A stretch of DNA of 64,000 nucleotides, from assembly GCA_036785705.1 (NCBI GenBank), contig JAWUZG010000016.1, forward strand, positions 2,232,001 through 2,296,000, in the 5' to 3' direction. Source of the stretch: Acanthornis magna. Its lineage: Eukaryota; Chordata; Aves; Passeriformes; Acanthizidae. The notes under the pieces are model-generated. The model was not told the DNA's origin, made no database searches, and was given only the letters and a program-made list of their open reading frames with translations. This document shows positions 25,705-38,542 of the stretch, in pieces. Made by a program: the position numbers and the translations under genes. How positions within the stretch are numbered: position 1 is the first letter of the stretch; every line of letters starts with the position of its first letter.

Positions 25705-25810
25705 CATATCTCAGAATTTACATATATTCATTGTATATTTATTATTATTTTATATACTTATTTATACATTATTTATCTCAGAATTTATATATAGAGAGAG
25801 ATTATATGTG
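25705..25810. repeat. AT-rich tract with short internal duplication
   Basis: The segment is almost entirely A and T, with TATTTATTATTATTTTATAT-like sequence and a GAGAGAGA run near 25793. ATCTCAGAATTTACATATA near the left end recurs as ATCTCAGAATTTATATATA about 68 bp later. It may be a slippage-prone or base-unpairing region. No function can be assigned. Confidence 0.7.
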
Positions 25811-26261
25811 TATCTCAATGCGTATCTCTTATGCCTAATATGTAAAGCTGAAGTATCAAAGCTTAATTTACCTAAGTAAAGTTTAATGGACTTGATGGCA
25901 AGGAGAGGCAGAGAGAAAACAGTGCATTAATTGCTTTGGATCTTCAGATTTATTATTTCTGACTTGCTACAGACCAGAATAAAATTCCTAATAGCATCGG
26001 TGAATCATTCTATTTACTCTCTTTACACTGAGAAACTTTAACCGGTTTTTTAAAGTTTTTCTTTTCTTTAGAATACTTTTTCAATTGCTAGGACGCACTG
26101 ACTTGAGTTTCAAATATCTTTCACTTGCTCATTAAACAGAAGAAGAAGGACAACAAATGTCAAAGTGAAAATGTGCAGAGGATGGGGAGATGATTCAGCC
26201 TTACTGATCACTATTTACCATGGCAATTTGCTTTATAAGTTGCAGATGTAAATTTTAGCAA

Positions 26262-26330
26262 AGCAGGATCATCTTGGACTGTTTCTCCTCTGTGCCTTAG
26301 TGTTTTCATCAGTTAAAAAACTTCGCTAGG
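26262..26330 (+). mobile_element. MIR-like SINE remnant
   Basis: TCCTCTGTGCCTTAGTG followed by TTTTCATCAGTTAAAAA corresponds to the well-known MIR segment with CTCTGTGCCTCAGTTT and CCTCATCTGTAAAATG. Only about 70 bp can be followed. It is short enough that chance cannot be excluded. Confidence 0.45.
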
Positions 26331-27632
26331 GCTGAATACGTAACTTGTGGTTAGCCATACAACACAAAGGCAGATTCTCAGAGCTTGTGTGCACCAAATT
26401 CAGCCCAAGTGTGGCCACTCACTCCCCCACCCCAGGGTCTTCTGCATTCAGCACTCGCCCTGGAAACATCTGAGCTGTTGGCAGGATGGGGGACTCAGCA
26501 GATTTTCCTTGTTTGGGTCCCATCTGAGACTGCAGATGTCTGCACATGTTGAATTGCGTTCCTTTGCACCCACGCAGGACCACTAAGCTCTCCTCACATG
26601 AGTCACAACCTCAGGAGCTGGCCTGAAGTACTGACACTGGTGGCTTGGCACTGTGCCTCCCAAGCAAGTTCTTGGGAATTTAGTACTGTGTCTCATTTCC
26701 AATGGTATCCACAGCTTTTTGCATGTGAAGGTTTGAGATGTGCTCTCAGAGACTGCTTGAGCCAGCAGAGCACAGGTACTCCCAGAAAGCACGTGGGGTA
26801 GGGATGGAATGCGCTCACTGCTCTTTGGGCAAGGTTTGCCCTTGGCTGTATGTGCATTGCTGAAATAGCAGAGCATCGGTATTTCTGAGACACAGTCATC
26901 CAAGTATTAACAGAAGCTTAATATTGCAAGAAAGTGATCACAAATCAACAAATGGTATCTCCCTTGTGAGGTCCTGATGAACAGGTGTGTGTTTGAGAGG
27001 GGACATAAGTTCTGACAGTGGCCTAGAAAGTGACAGGAAACAGTAAAGAATTCACTACCTATGTTTTTCTTGCTCTTACTGTACCGTAGGATGTAGGTTC
27101 AGATCCCTGAAATTTATGCCACCAGTACCTCATCCTAGTGAAAAGGAGAACTGATTCTTGTCTGCTACCAGAGCATATCCCTTTCGCTAGATGAAAGATT
27201 CAAGCTCACTACCCAAAAGTGTACTTTGATCTGCACTTAGGTGCACTGTATTCTTGTGCTCTCTCCTGAAATGCTCCTGATAATTGGGGTCTTTCTACAC
27301 CTTCAGCCCCAGAATAACTGAATTATGGACCTAAAATTACCTGGATTTGCAGGGAAATGTGCTCCTATTGATTTTCTTTCCACTCAACTGATATGAAGTT
27401 CCATTAGTCCTGGCAAACTTCTTAAACCATTTTCCCAGTCCAAGTAGCACACGCTTGATTGGCACTTCTGCAAAAAAAGGGATCTGAATGTGAAATCCTC
27501 GTTTTTTTAGCAGCATCATTCACACATTGGAGCTGCCAGATGGCTGTGCTCTCCTAGGCCAGCCCATTGAGGGAGCAGGGAAAGCGGCACACGACATTCT
27601 GGCGACTGCGGGCTCTCCGCTGCGTGGGCCAA

Positions 27633-27692
27633 AGGAGGCAAATCCCACCTCCTCCCCACTTCAGGAGGCAAATCCCACCTCCTCCCCGCTTC
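27633..27692. repeat. 30-bp direct tandem duplication (two copies)
   Basis: Copies at 27633-27662 and 27663-27692 start AGGAGGCAAATCCCACCTCC and differ at a single base (CCCACTTC versus CCCGCTTC). The unit is again a multiple of three. It lies in a C-rich patch of higher GC. Confidence 0.95.
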
Positions 27693-30600
27693 AGGACACG
27701 CCATCAGCCAATGACTCCTGCCTCTGCATGTCAACCCTGCCTCTGGGATACAGGCGAGTTTGTCAGTGAGGTCTGGAGGGAGAGCTGCCACTCTGCGTGG
27801 ATGATACCAATGGGCGTGGTGGAGCAGGAATGGCAGAGCCTGGGTTAGGAGAGGAGCAGCTGGAAGGGGGTTGGCACGGCTAGGGGCTCATCAGAGCAGC
27901 GCAGGAGGGTGCTCCACTTATTTAACAGCTGCAAAAATTCCAAGGAGATGTTTTCCCCCCTGTCAGAGCCCAGGGAGCTCGTCGTGCCTCCTGAAAGGCT
28001 GGGGTGTGCAAGCTTGGCTCAGCACTGGCACTGAAAAGGGAAGCACGGTTGTCTTCTGGAGCTAGCTGAAGAAGCAGGCAGGGTTTTTGAGCTGGTGGCT
28101 TGGAGTTTTCACGGTACTGCAGGGAAATTTTCAGTATCCAGTGTCTTGTTCCCTGCCTAACAGATCAAAGTCATCAGCATGAATTCAGACACAGCTGTTT
28201 ATATTTCAATCTGTTACAGAAACAGGATCCTTTTTTACCAGTCCCTGCTGCCTGCAGGTGAAGGCACCAACCTCAGTCACAGGAGAAGTGCTTCCTCCAT
28301 TTGCCTCAGCCCTCCCCACTGCCCTTGCCTGCAATCGTTGCTATTTTTATCCTCTGTAAAGACAGCACAATCAACTCCCTCTGCTACCAAAGGAGCTCTG
28401 ATGGATAATTTAATACCAAACACTGAGATGATTAGGGGTGCAGGGCGGCTTTATTACAGTCAGGGAGAAGCTGAACAGGCGAAGGTTGTGCTGCAAGTCT
28501 GAAAACTCCCAAAAATAGCAATATGGAAAACCCACAGGGGAAAAAAGCTCTACGGAAGTGTCAAATGCTGAAAGAACCTGATGGCTCAGGGGAAAAAAGA
28601 GGCTCCTTAGAATGGGGGCTGTTCACCCGTTAAACCCCAGCCTGCAAAACGGGCTGGTTTCTGGTAGGGTCAAACAAAACAGGAGGTGGTGTTCAGGTTG
28701 TCAGTGAGTCAAATAAATCAGCCTGTGCCTTTAATTACACCCACTGCTGTTGGGCCAAAAGAGGAGTAAACAACTCTAGTTTCCACACTGGAGGAAACAC
28801 ACGATTTCTTTGGAGAAGCTCTCCTGATGTGAGAGGTCATCTGTTTTACTTTTTCTTTCAACACTGCCTCTACTTGTTGTTCACCTCCTTGTATTGTTGG
28901 AGGAAAGGAACTCACTATGTCTTGCAGAGGAGCACGTGTTATAGCAGACTATATTTTCTCTGACAGCTTCTGCTGACTGGAAGGTGCCCTCATGCTGAGC
29001 TGTGCACACAGTTAATGTGGCAAAACTCCTTTTGAGTTGGGTAGGTCTGCTCTCTTGCAGGTGTGCTGGTATAAATCTGTATTGGGTTATCTACTCATGT
29101 AGATAAAATAACTCTTCTTGTCTAAAATATATATCCTCATTATATCAGAACAATTTATGCTCTAAGGGAATTAGTCATATAACTATATACAGTAGTCGAA
29201 ATGGGATTTACCAGCTAGTGGGATGAATATTTATTCTTATCCATACAGAAGTAAGCACAGGTTTATTATTAACCTGTCCTATGTAGCAGACACAGTATGG
29301 ACCCATATGGCTAGCTGTGTGAATCCTGTAACAGTGAACTTCCTATATAGTTTGTTTCCAGGATATATCCATTTAAAAAAAACCTACCTTGTAAAAATAA
29401 TTTTGGCAGGACAAAGAATGTCCATTCCCTGTCTGAACAGCTATGTTGAAATAACTATGGCCGGAGGTGGGTCATGATCCTTCCTTCCGTCCAAACCCCT
29501 TCTGGCTTTAAGATTTTGGTCATATCAGTATGATAAAGGAAAACCTTTCTCTTCTTTGGTGGAATTTCAATTAGCTCCTCAGCTCATGTGAAGTCCGCCT
29601 ACACCAGCTAACAGAGTGGTTTCTCAGTGACAAACCCTATTTAAACTTGAGATGGATCATCTGTGGGGAGAAGACCCATACTGGGTGTTCCTGTCCATCT
29701 TCCTGACGCCCTGGGCACAGGTCTTTGCCCCTGGTCCTTTGCAGGGGGTTAGCACAAGGGAGACACCAGGGATTGCCCTCAGCATCGATGGGTGCCACTC
29801 CCAGGGCCATGGCAAACTCACTTCTTTTCGCTTGGGTTTGCTGAGGAGCAGAGAGCAGTGAGACATGAGCATCAGTACTGACTTGGAGCATGCACATTCC
29901 ACCCACTCTTACCACTTTTATCCTACAGTGATATAGCCCAGCCTTGAGGCTTACAGGATCTGGCCTTTGCTAGTGTTCTGCTAGAGGCCAGCAGCAAGAT
30001 TTCTATTTTGTCTGTCAGGGCTCATTTCAAAGAGGCCTGGTCCCTGGACAGGCAGCTGACATTCTCTTTTTTTCATTTCATCCTGCCAGCTGTCTTCTCA
30101 GTCCTGTCTTTTAGACCTGTTTTTGTTCTTGGGCAGAAATACTTGTGCAGGTCAGCACTGAGCTTTCATTCAGTAGCAAGCTAAGGAATTTTTCAATGGC
30201 ATAATGTTAGCCTATTTTAATCCCTGCATAAATTCACTCTTCTATAACCTGGATACATTTAATTTAGTGACAACATTTAGCCACATCAAGAAAACAAATG
30301 GTGGAAGAGTTTAAAAAAATAGTCCCAAACATTTTGTTTTGGCTGTCTCGGACAGACTGCAAAGTGGATGAAGAATGCAGAAATACACTTTACATTGCAC
30401 CACCTTGGTGACTTTTCCAGGCCAGCAGAGCGGTTACTCAGTACCTGCTATTTCAGTTCCTAGCTCAGCCACAGAAGTCACTACAAAGATAAATTTTATA
30501 CCTTTTTCTGGGAGTTGCTGACATAAGGAATAAGAAGCCAGGTGGCAGAATCAAACCTTGTGTCTCCCATACCAACAGGGAATGATGCAATGATTCTCAG

Positions 30601-32034
30601 AGTGTTTGGCAGTTCACCAGCACCAACAGGTTTTCCAAGTATGAATGTCAACCAGAAAAGCCTTCTTCCTGGCTAAAAAAAATCTCTCTCAGAGCCATCT
30701 CCATCTCTGCTTCCCCAAGGTCCCAATTACAGCCATGTAAGAAATTCCTCTCCCTTCCCTTTGCTTGAAGCCATGTCTTTGTGGTGTGGGTGGAATTGCT
30801 CTTTGTAGGTAGCAGTGCCCCGGGGCTTCGTTCTGTGAATCTCACTACAGCAGCCACCTCTTCTTATCTGCCAATCAAGGTATTCTCCCACTAGTCATTT
30901 TATAATCTACCATATAATACTTTACAATCTACTGTAGGGTAGACTTTTGACAAGATATTTCATGGTTTATTCAGAGTAAATGCACACTAAGCTCATTTAA
31001 TCTAAAATGTATGCGGTTTCCAAAATTTCCTGTGCTCTCTGTGTCCTCTTTATAAAAATACCAGCTTTTCCTCCTGCAGCTTAAATTCTAACAGGACTTT
31101 ATTTCATTCTTCTACCTTTTCTCTTCCTTCTTTGACTAAAAGTTGCTACCAGCTTCTTCTGAAGATGGGGCAAAGCTGTGATGGACTTCAGCAGGTGAAA
31201 GGCTGGGTCTTCAGCTACCACGCTCGTCTACCAGAAATGAGAAGACCAACATCACCTCCATGGGATGTGAGGGCACCTTTGAAACACATTATCCACCATA
31301 AAAATGAGGCCTCCCAGCCGCACAGCTGCAGGCAGACCACTCACTCAACAGCAGATCGAGTTACCAGAAATCAGATTTTTGAGTTACCACTCGTAGCCTG
31401 AGCTTTTCGCATTAGTCCTGGCAAATGCTGAGTAAAGAATCATAGTGTGAAAACCACATTGCTTTTCCAAATTAATGTGCTCCGCACCAGCAAGTGAGAG
31501 GTTTGGTGGCTGCAAATACAATGTCATTGGGGGGCATTCTTCTGTCCTGACTGGTTGGGAGAATTTTGGTGATAGCAGCATTTTGTTGGACACAGCTCCT
31601 ACAGAGCGGCTCCCTGTGAGCAGCCTGAACATTGCTGGGGTGCCTCTCCCACTGCAGTGCAGGGCTGTAATCAGCACCATAGCTGAGGGTTCAACTTGGT
31701 GCCAGCACCTCGCTACCACCGGGGCGAGTGATGCTTTAGAGGTGTTTTCTCCATCCCTGTTGAGCAGTAAAATCAAGCCCTTCACAAACACTTGGGCTTG
31801 CCCCAGTGGTGTCTGCAACTGGGCTCAGCTGGTCCCATCTGTCGCCACCGGCTGTGTTAGACATGGTTAAACACACAGTGTGCCTCGCTGCAGGGTAAGT
31901 CCTGATGTCAGGGGCCTGGGCTGCAGCTGCTGCGGACCCAGATGCCCCCAGATCTCAGGTATCAGTTGGGGATTTTGTGGAGGTAAAGGGATACATTGAC
32001 TGAATTCCTCGCCCTTCGTGCTTCCCTTTTGTTT
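27693..32034. other. Noncoding, nothing recognised
   Basis: The largest frames (107 codons at 28179-28502 plus, 144 codons at 31384-31818 minus) overlap other frames on the opposite strand and have no domain. The sequence next to the CR1 3' end shows no target-site duplication, as is usual for CR1. Confidence 0.55.
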
Positions 32035-32912
32035 TCACAGAATCACAGAATATACTGAGTTGGAAGGGACCCTTCAGGATCATCGAGTCCAGCTCCTGAC
32101 CCTGAGCAGGACACCCCAAAAATCTCACTTTGTGCCTGAAAGCATTGTCCAAATGCTTCTTGAGCTCTGTCAGGGTTGTTGCTGTGACCAATGTCCTGGG
32201 GAGTCTGTTCCAATGCCCAACCACCCTTTGCGTGAACAACCTTTTCCTGATATCAAACATAAATCCACCCAACTCAGCTTCATGCTTGGGTCCTGTCACT
32301 GAAGAGATTGATGCTTGCCCCTTGTGAGGATGTTGAAGGACACTACAAGCTCTCCCCTCAGTCTCCTCCAGGCTGAACAGCCCAAGTGACCTCAGCTGCT
32401 CATAAGGATTCCCCTCCAGACCCTTCACCATCCTCAGGGTCCCCTTTGGAAGCTCTCTAATGGCTTTATGTCTTTCTTATATTTTGGTGCCCAAAACTAC
32501 AGACAGGACACGAGGTGAGGCCACCCCAGTGCAGAGCACAGTGGGACAATCCCCTCCCTTCCTTTTCAGGTGATGCTGATCCCAGTGCAGCCCAGGTTGG
32601 ACCTCCTGGGCTGGCTCATATTCAGCTTGCCATCGACCCCCAGGTCCCTTTCCATAGCTCTGCTCTCCAGTCTCTCATGCCCTAGTCCGTACACACAGCC
32701 AGGGTTACCCCATCCCAGGTGCAGAATCCAGCCCTTGCCCTTGTTCATGCAGTTTGGCGATTGCCCATCTCTAACTTGTCGATGTCCCCCTGCAGCCAGG
32801 CATCTCTGCCCTCAAGGAAGTTGCTGACAGCTCTTCCCAATTCAGTGTTGGCAAACTTACTTGGAATTCCTTCCAGACCTACATCCAAGTTGTTAATGAA
32901 CGTTACGATTAA
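32035..32912 (-). mobile_element. CR1 LINE, 5'-truncated 3' end
   Basis: CR1 is the dominant non-LTR retrotransposon of birds. It ends in short octamer repeats instead of poly(A). Here the plus strand starts with two TCACAGAA octamers (32035-32050), followed by TGAGTTGGAAGGGACC and the rest of the avian CR1 3' end read backwards. Read on the minus strand, the element contains the commonly seen tail peptide with QRVVGHWNRLPR and KKHLDNAFRH. It fades out near 32912, so about 0.88 kb of a roughly 4.5-kb element remains. It has indels and is non-autonomous. It is the best-preserved mobile element in the window. Confidence 0.9.
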
Positions 32913-33096
32913 TTTTGTCGGAATTACTTCTTCCTCGCGCTTTGAGGTAGCCTCCGCTCCGTGGTAGGTCCTCAGGGCATCGAGCAGACACACAGGCAGC
33001 AAATGGCCCAGAATTTTGTGAGGCCACCATGATTTTGCAGATTTTTTCCTACCAGGAGGTTTTGTGAGGAGTGAAACCTGTGGAAATGGTGAGCCC

Positions 33097-33111
33097 ACAG
33101 CAGGGGGCAGT
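33097..33111 (+). promoter_or_regulatory. CTCF-like binding motif
   Basis: ACAGCAGGGGGCAGT matches 14 of 15 positions of the core CCASYAGRKGGCRSY. The only mismatch is the first base. It lies about 190 bp beyond the end of the 32-kb CR1 element. Confidence 0.5.
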
Positions 33112-34161
33112 GCTCTATGGAAAATCCATCCACTGTCCTTCAGCCATTTTGAGCATGGAAACTGTGACATTGCAGGGCCTGACGGAGCAGGGCCTGGAGC
33201 TTCTTTAACATCCCTCGTACTGCCTGTCTGGGAAGGGCGATTGCACAAAGTAGGCTTTGTTTCTGTCTTAGACACACACTGGGTTTTGAGGTTGAAAAAA
33301 ATTATCAGGAGATGTCTCAGTGTTTAAATCCATGCATGTGTTTTCCCAGATGTATCTGGTGTCTCCTTAGGCCATTCCTAGAAAGAAAACTCAGAAGGCC
33401 AAGGCACCTCCAGAGCACCCTGAGGAGGGAGCCCTCGGCAGCTGGCCTGCCTTTATCAGCCATCATTCAGGAATCACATGCTACCCCAAGAGGGGCCATT
33501 TTAATTAAAACTTGAGACTATTGCCAGCCTTTCCACTCAGCTCCAGCGTCAGCCCTTTTCCTGTGTTTACTGCACACACATCCTGCCTGGAGCTCTATCC
33601 AAACACAACAGCATCTTGCAAATAAACACTCAGCAGTGAAGTCCAAGCCTTCTCTCCTCTGTTTGCAGACTGTCACCCCACTGCCCTGTCCTTGTCCCAG
33701 GACGCAGTGGCTATGCTGGGATGACACTGTCCCTCTTTGGGAGGGAGCAGGGACAGGTGGCCCTGGCAAGCCGAGCTGTGGCTCACTCCTGCAATTTAAA
33801 CCAACTCAAACCTTTGCTGAAGGTCTGCTGCTGCAATTTAGGGTAGAAAGTGGTTGTTTTCCCATTGTTTTGGACCATGTTGCCATGGAGCTCAGCTGGA
33901 GGTGGCAAGGAGCTCTCCATTCCCCTCACTCTCCATCTCCTCTTGCCGTTCTCTGGAACACAAAGGTCTCAAGGGGATACCATATGTGAACCTCCACAGT
34001 GCTTCCTGCAAGTGTCAGGGCAGTGAGAAGATTTTCCTATCTAATCTGTATCTATGTACTTGCTCAGACTCGTAATAGGTGCAAGAGAGTGAGACTGCTC
34101 TTGCTGGTCCTGCCCTTCCCACCCAGGACGTGGGGACCTCTGCTCGCTCTCCCCCGATGAC

Positions 34162-34175
34162 ATTTCCATGGAAAC
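34162..34175. promoter_or_regulatory. RFX X-box-like palindrome
   Basis: ATTTCCATGGAAAC fits RYYNYY-NN-RRNRAC and contains the perfect palindrome TTTCCATGGAAA. The half-sites lack the preferred GTTGCC, so binding would be weaker than at 16.2 kb. Confidence 0.3.
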
Positions 34176-34689
34176 CACAGAAGTGGCGTTCAGGGTAGAA
34201 GGGGTTTGGAAAGGATTGTAAGGTCCTTGAAGAATCCTTTCACACCATAGGCTTTGTCTCCTACATCCCCAGAGGCCTCACAGGTCCCTGAAGCCACCAG
34301 AAGAGGCACGGTGGAGCTGCCCAAGCGTTCATGGGCCTCACAATGTTGGCCCTGTGCTTTGCTTTTTGTTTTTGTGATCTCTGCTCCCTGGCTTATCCCC
34401 TGATCCCTTTCTCCTCCCCTCTCTGACGTGCCTCTCTGGCTTTCCCAAGCACTGTGCCAAGACGCTAATTACATTCCTCGTGCTCCTGTGTTTCCATTAA
34501 TGGCTGAGGACTTGGACCCATTCCTCTTTCGTTCTCTCCTCCCAGCATACCTGTCCCTGGCCCAGGAGATGGTCCTGTCCCAGGCAAAGAGCCAATGCTG
34601 AGGGTGACACATGGGAATGGGGCAGGACTCTGAAATCCAAGTGAGCAGAGAGGAGCCAGCCTGCACATTCCCCAAACACAAATGTTAAG

Positions 34690-34735
34690 GGTGGGACACA
34701 TCACCCCAAGGTTACACAGGCTCAAAAAGCAATTA
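34690..34735 (-). mobile_element. Short MIR-like SINE remnant
   Basis: GACACATCACCCCAAGGTTA followed by CACAGGCTCAAAAAG resembles the reversed MIR core segment around GTGACTTGCCCAAGGTCACA. It is only about 45 bp, so this is a weak call. Confidence 0.3.
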
Positions 34736-37700
34736 GACAAACTCACTGAAGGCAAATATGCCCAGGGCTACTAAATACACAGACATGACTCCTAAATGAG
34801 AGCGTCCCTGAGCTGTAGGTTGGAGGGAGCCAGGTGAGTGTTCTAGGAAAGGAGCACCTATTTTTGCTCTTTTTGTAGCTCTTCTCAGTGTTGCACCAGC
34901 AAGTGCTCTGCAAAGTCAGAAAAGTCATATGAGACCATTAATTCTCTCCACAGGAATCTCTCTCAAAATAGCCCCTGCCATATTCCCACTTGCTTGCTTC
35001 CAGGTTTTCAAAATATGGGAGCTCATCTTCCACCACAGGGAGCAGGGAGCTGGCCTCACCTTGTGCGTGGTGTACCAAGGTGGGAATGGTTCATCTGGCA
35101 AGAGAGAGTTCATGCAGCTGGCCACCTACCCCTCTGTCTAGAGGCGCAGGGTGCATCATCTTAGCACCAGCAATCCTCCTGGTTCACTGGCTGTATCCAA
35201 AAAGAAGTTTTTGAGCCTTTTTAATGACATGCTGGAAACCACACAGGACTTGATGGGAAGCTCCCCCAGTCAATCTCAGACCTCAGCATTGCTGCTCAGC
35301 CTGTTGCTGTTCATCCAGGAGCTGCTGCTGCCCATCTTGCCTGTCCCCTCTGCAGGCTGGGACCCTGCCCCATATTCATGACCACTGTCAGGTCCCAGCT
35401 TTGGGATGCTGGGGGGTTCCTGTGCCTCCCCTTGACTGTGCACCCTCAAAGGGGCAGATCTGGGTCCTAAATTGTGTCTATATAGAGGAGGGGGTAGCCC
35501 TGGGAGAGCTGTCACTGCATCACACCTGTCCCTCAAGACAAGCTGCACCAGATCTGCTTAAAGCAACAGTCACCCGAAAGCTGTGCAGTGTCGCTCCCAG
35601 AAAAGGCTCAGGAAGCTGTTGTGCAAAGCTGACCTAATTTACAGCTTTCGGTGCTATTCTAGTAGTTTGGGATGTAGTGAAAAGGAACCTGGCATCTATC
35701 CTCATTTAATACCCATCTCAACCTGACTTTGAAATGTCCTACTGAAAGTGCAGCCAAGGGAAACTTTTTTTTTTTAACAGACCAACAGCCAAGAGGGGAG
35801 TAAAAAGCAGAGAAGAGGGAGGGAGAAAGAAACAAACAGCAACCAAGGATTTGGGGACTGCAGATAGCTTCATGAATAATATTATTCCCTGGAAATCAAG
35901 TGGCTGGAAACACTCGCCTGACCCAATATGCAAATCTGTCCCGGGAAGGGACAGGGCAGACGGGATTTCTCGTACCCAGCACTGGGCTGTTGCAGGGGGG
36001 AGGCAATCCTTGAGGACTGGGCATAGCCAGAAATCTCCATGTGTGCCACCTTTGGGGAGAGTACTGGGAACAAAGTCAGGTCATTTTGGTGAAAATTGGT
36101 GGATGCTTTGAGGAGAAAGGGGGTGCATGTGGTGGGTGGGAGCCAGGACTTGCCCAGGGGAGCTCAGAGCACCTTGTGGTGGGAGCCCCTCTGTGCCCAC
36201 AGATAAATATGGATGTGCATGGGGGCGTCAGGGACAGACAGGGATCCCTTGCAACCCCCCTGGGGAATGAGGCCCTTCTCTGAGGAACAGGAAGAAGCCT
36301 CCAGCCTCGTGGCGTGGCTGTCGCTGGCGCCGTGCCACCAGCACCTGTCTTGCAGCACATGAAGGGCGGATGCTCTGCTCTCTGCCCTGCCAAGGCAGCT
36401 CCAACCGGCCCAGTCGGGAACGCTGTGCAGCAAACACACCTCTGTTTACAAAGTATTCATGGATCACGGCCCTGAGAGTGCACCAAGGGAGGCAACAGAT
36501 CCTGAGGAAGGCACAGGGCGTTTGCTCGCCCTTGCCCTTGTCAGCCCAGGCGTGGAGGGGCCTTTGCTCTGTGTCCCTATGGCAGAGGAACAACAGAGCC
36601 ATGGCTCCTGCTGCCCTGCATGGTGCTCACCGAGGCATGTGGCTGCTCCATCCAGGCACCGCTGCTCCCAGGAGCCCAAAGCAGGACTGAGACAAGGACT
36701 GTGCTTTTTACCTGGCAGTTTCTCAGGACGCTGTCATATGTGCTGGACTTGGCTTTCCATGGCAGAGAGGTCCAAAATCAGAGTGACTTCTGTGAGTAGA
36801 GATTATTAGGTTCCAATGACACACAATGTATCGCTAGGCATTTCCTCATCACCAGTGCACACATGTGCATTCCCAGGACACAGAGTTTCACAGTGGCTGT
36901 CTGGTGTCGGTGACACACAGGGACTGGCATGCTGGCCTGGCACAGTAGGTAGAAACCACAATAAATGTGTTCTGGCAGAGGTGTCTGCACAAAACTGGCA
37001 TTTTTGCCCTCAGAGTCCAGACACTTGTGGTCATACTGTGGTCTATCAAAGCTCTCACTGTGCTGTTTCAGCTCCCTTCCAGGGGCTCATCTGTTCCCAA
37101 AGGCTCATCTCACTCTGAAGATGTTTTCTTCATTTCTAACAGGAACATTCTTCTCTTTTTCTCATGACTCTGTTTTGACTCCCTACCCTTTCCCCTCCCT
37201 GGATAACCTTGTAGCTGTTTTAATATGGAGTTATTGCCTCTCTTTATGGCATGGAGCTTGGGGATCGCAGCAGTGCCTGCTTTTTGTTTTCATGTGACAC
37301 ATCATTACATGTTCTACACTTTTTATGTTTATTTGGGCATTTGTCCCCATGGATCCTACACTGGCTCAATCCAGCTGCCTCTGGTGTAAATACTCAGAGC
37401 ATCCCTTTAGCATCAACACCCCTCTAAAGTATTTGGCACTGGAGAGCTACGAGAGCTCCCAGAACCACGATACATCTTGTCAGTCTCACATGAGAGGCCA
37501 GGACACTGAACTTGAGCACAAGGTGCCGGCACTTGAATTAAAATTAATTTGTGCAGCACATTGGTGCCTGCAGTGCACCTGGCAAAGCTGGAGCCAGCAG
37601 AGACCATCAGCAATTTGCTGCGGTGCAGACTGCTGACCTCTCTCCGGACAGACCCACACTGTGCTCATTCCTCCTTTGCTACAAGGAACAATTGCAAAAC

Positions 37701-37940
37701 TTTTAAAGACTGAGGTCTGATTGCTGACATTGGTTCACTGTTTGGTGTGCCCAGGCAATTTGCACAGATTCTGAAAGATAAATCCTGCAACGGCTCCCTT
37801 GGGTATCGAGGTACCGATGGGACTAAGTCCAAATTGGTTGTGCTGCCTGGCACACAGCTGCAGTGGGTAGAGGTTCCAGGCTCTTGCCAGAGCCTCTGTG
37901 CTTTGGCCTGCAAATTTCCATGTGGCAGAAACCAGCCCTT

Positions 37941-38542
37941 AAGCTACAGAGAGCTGTACTTGAGATCCTTTCTCTGCCAGTTCTGTAGCGTTGTTCTTCA
38001 TTTGTCTGGGATGGACTTTTTAATTTTAATCACTGGTCACGCAGCAGAGCCTGAAGGCACTGTTGTGTAGGGTTAAATGGAAAAGGTTCTCAATAATTAC
38101 AGTGAAATTGCTTATATGAGGGTCAGTTTTAACACAAGCTTCAATTTTAACCACAATTGCTTTGAAGACTGGCAGACATACATGGGATCCAAGCCCGTTT
38201 GTGTTCAGGTGTGAATTCTGCTCTGTGGTAGGAGAAACAAATGGCAGAGCTCAATATCTCCAGGTGTAATGAAGTCTGATTTTCTTGATAGCACAGCTGA
38301 AAATCTGGCTCTGGGCTTTGCAGCGCAGGTGTTGCTGACTCTGGGAATGTTTGCCTGGGTGTAGCTGTGTGGAATGGGTCTGGGTGAGGCTTGCAGCATA
38401 GTCTGAGTGTGGTTTGCAGCATTGCATAAGATTTGCAGCACAAGCTACAAAGCCAGGAGCAGCTGACCTCATGTATGGCGTCCTCAGCCAGTTCTATAGT
38501 CTTCTCCATTTGTCTAGGATGGAGTTTAATTTTAATCACTGG
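37941..38542 (+). repeat. Dispersed pair of ~100-bp direct repeats
   Basis: Copy A (37941-38036) and copy B (38442-38542) are in the same orientation, about 400 bp apart. Both start with AAGCTACA. Both share CCAGTTCTRTAG, CATTTGTCTRGGATGGA and TTTAATTTTAATCACTGG near the end, with indels between. Either an old local duplication or two copies of a repeat family would explain this. I do not recognise the unit. Confidence 0.8.

Larger units (their letters stand above)
23701..27632. other. Noncoding, AT-rich, with an MIR remnant and an AT tract
   Basis: Apart from the AT-rich tract (25705-25810) and the MIR-like piece (26262-26330), no structure is recognised. No frame exceeds about 106 codons. 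Confidence 0.55.
33112..37940. other. Noncoding; GC-raised, many chance frames
   Basis: It carries the X-box-like palindrome (34162), an MIR piece (34690) and a perfect POU octamer ATGCAAAT at 35928-35935. Frames of 100-124 codons at 35.9-37.3 kb lie on both strands in overlapping phases, which argues against coding. Confidence 0.5.

Noticed and set aside
31955..32431. 158-codon minus-strand frame with HWNRLPR-type sequence
   Set aside because: This is the translated 3' portion of the CR1 element at 32 kb, plus flank. It is not a host gene.
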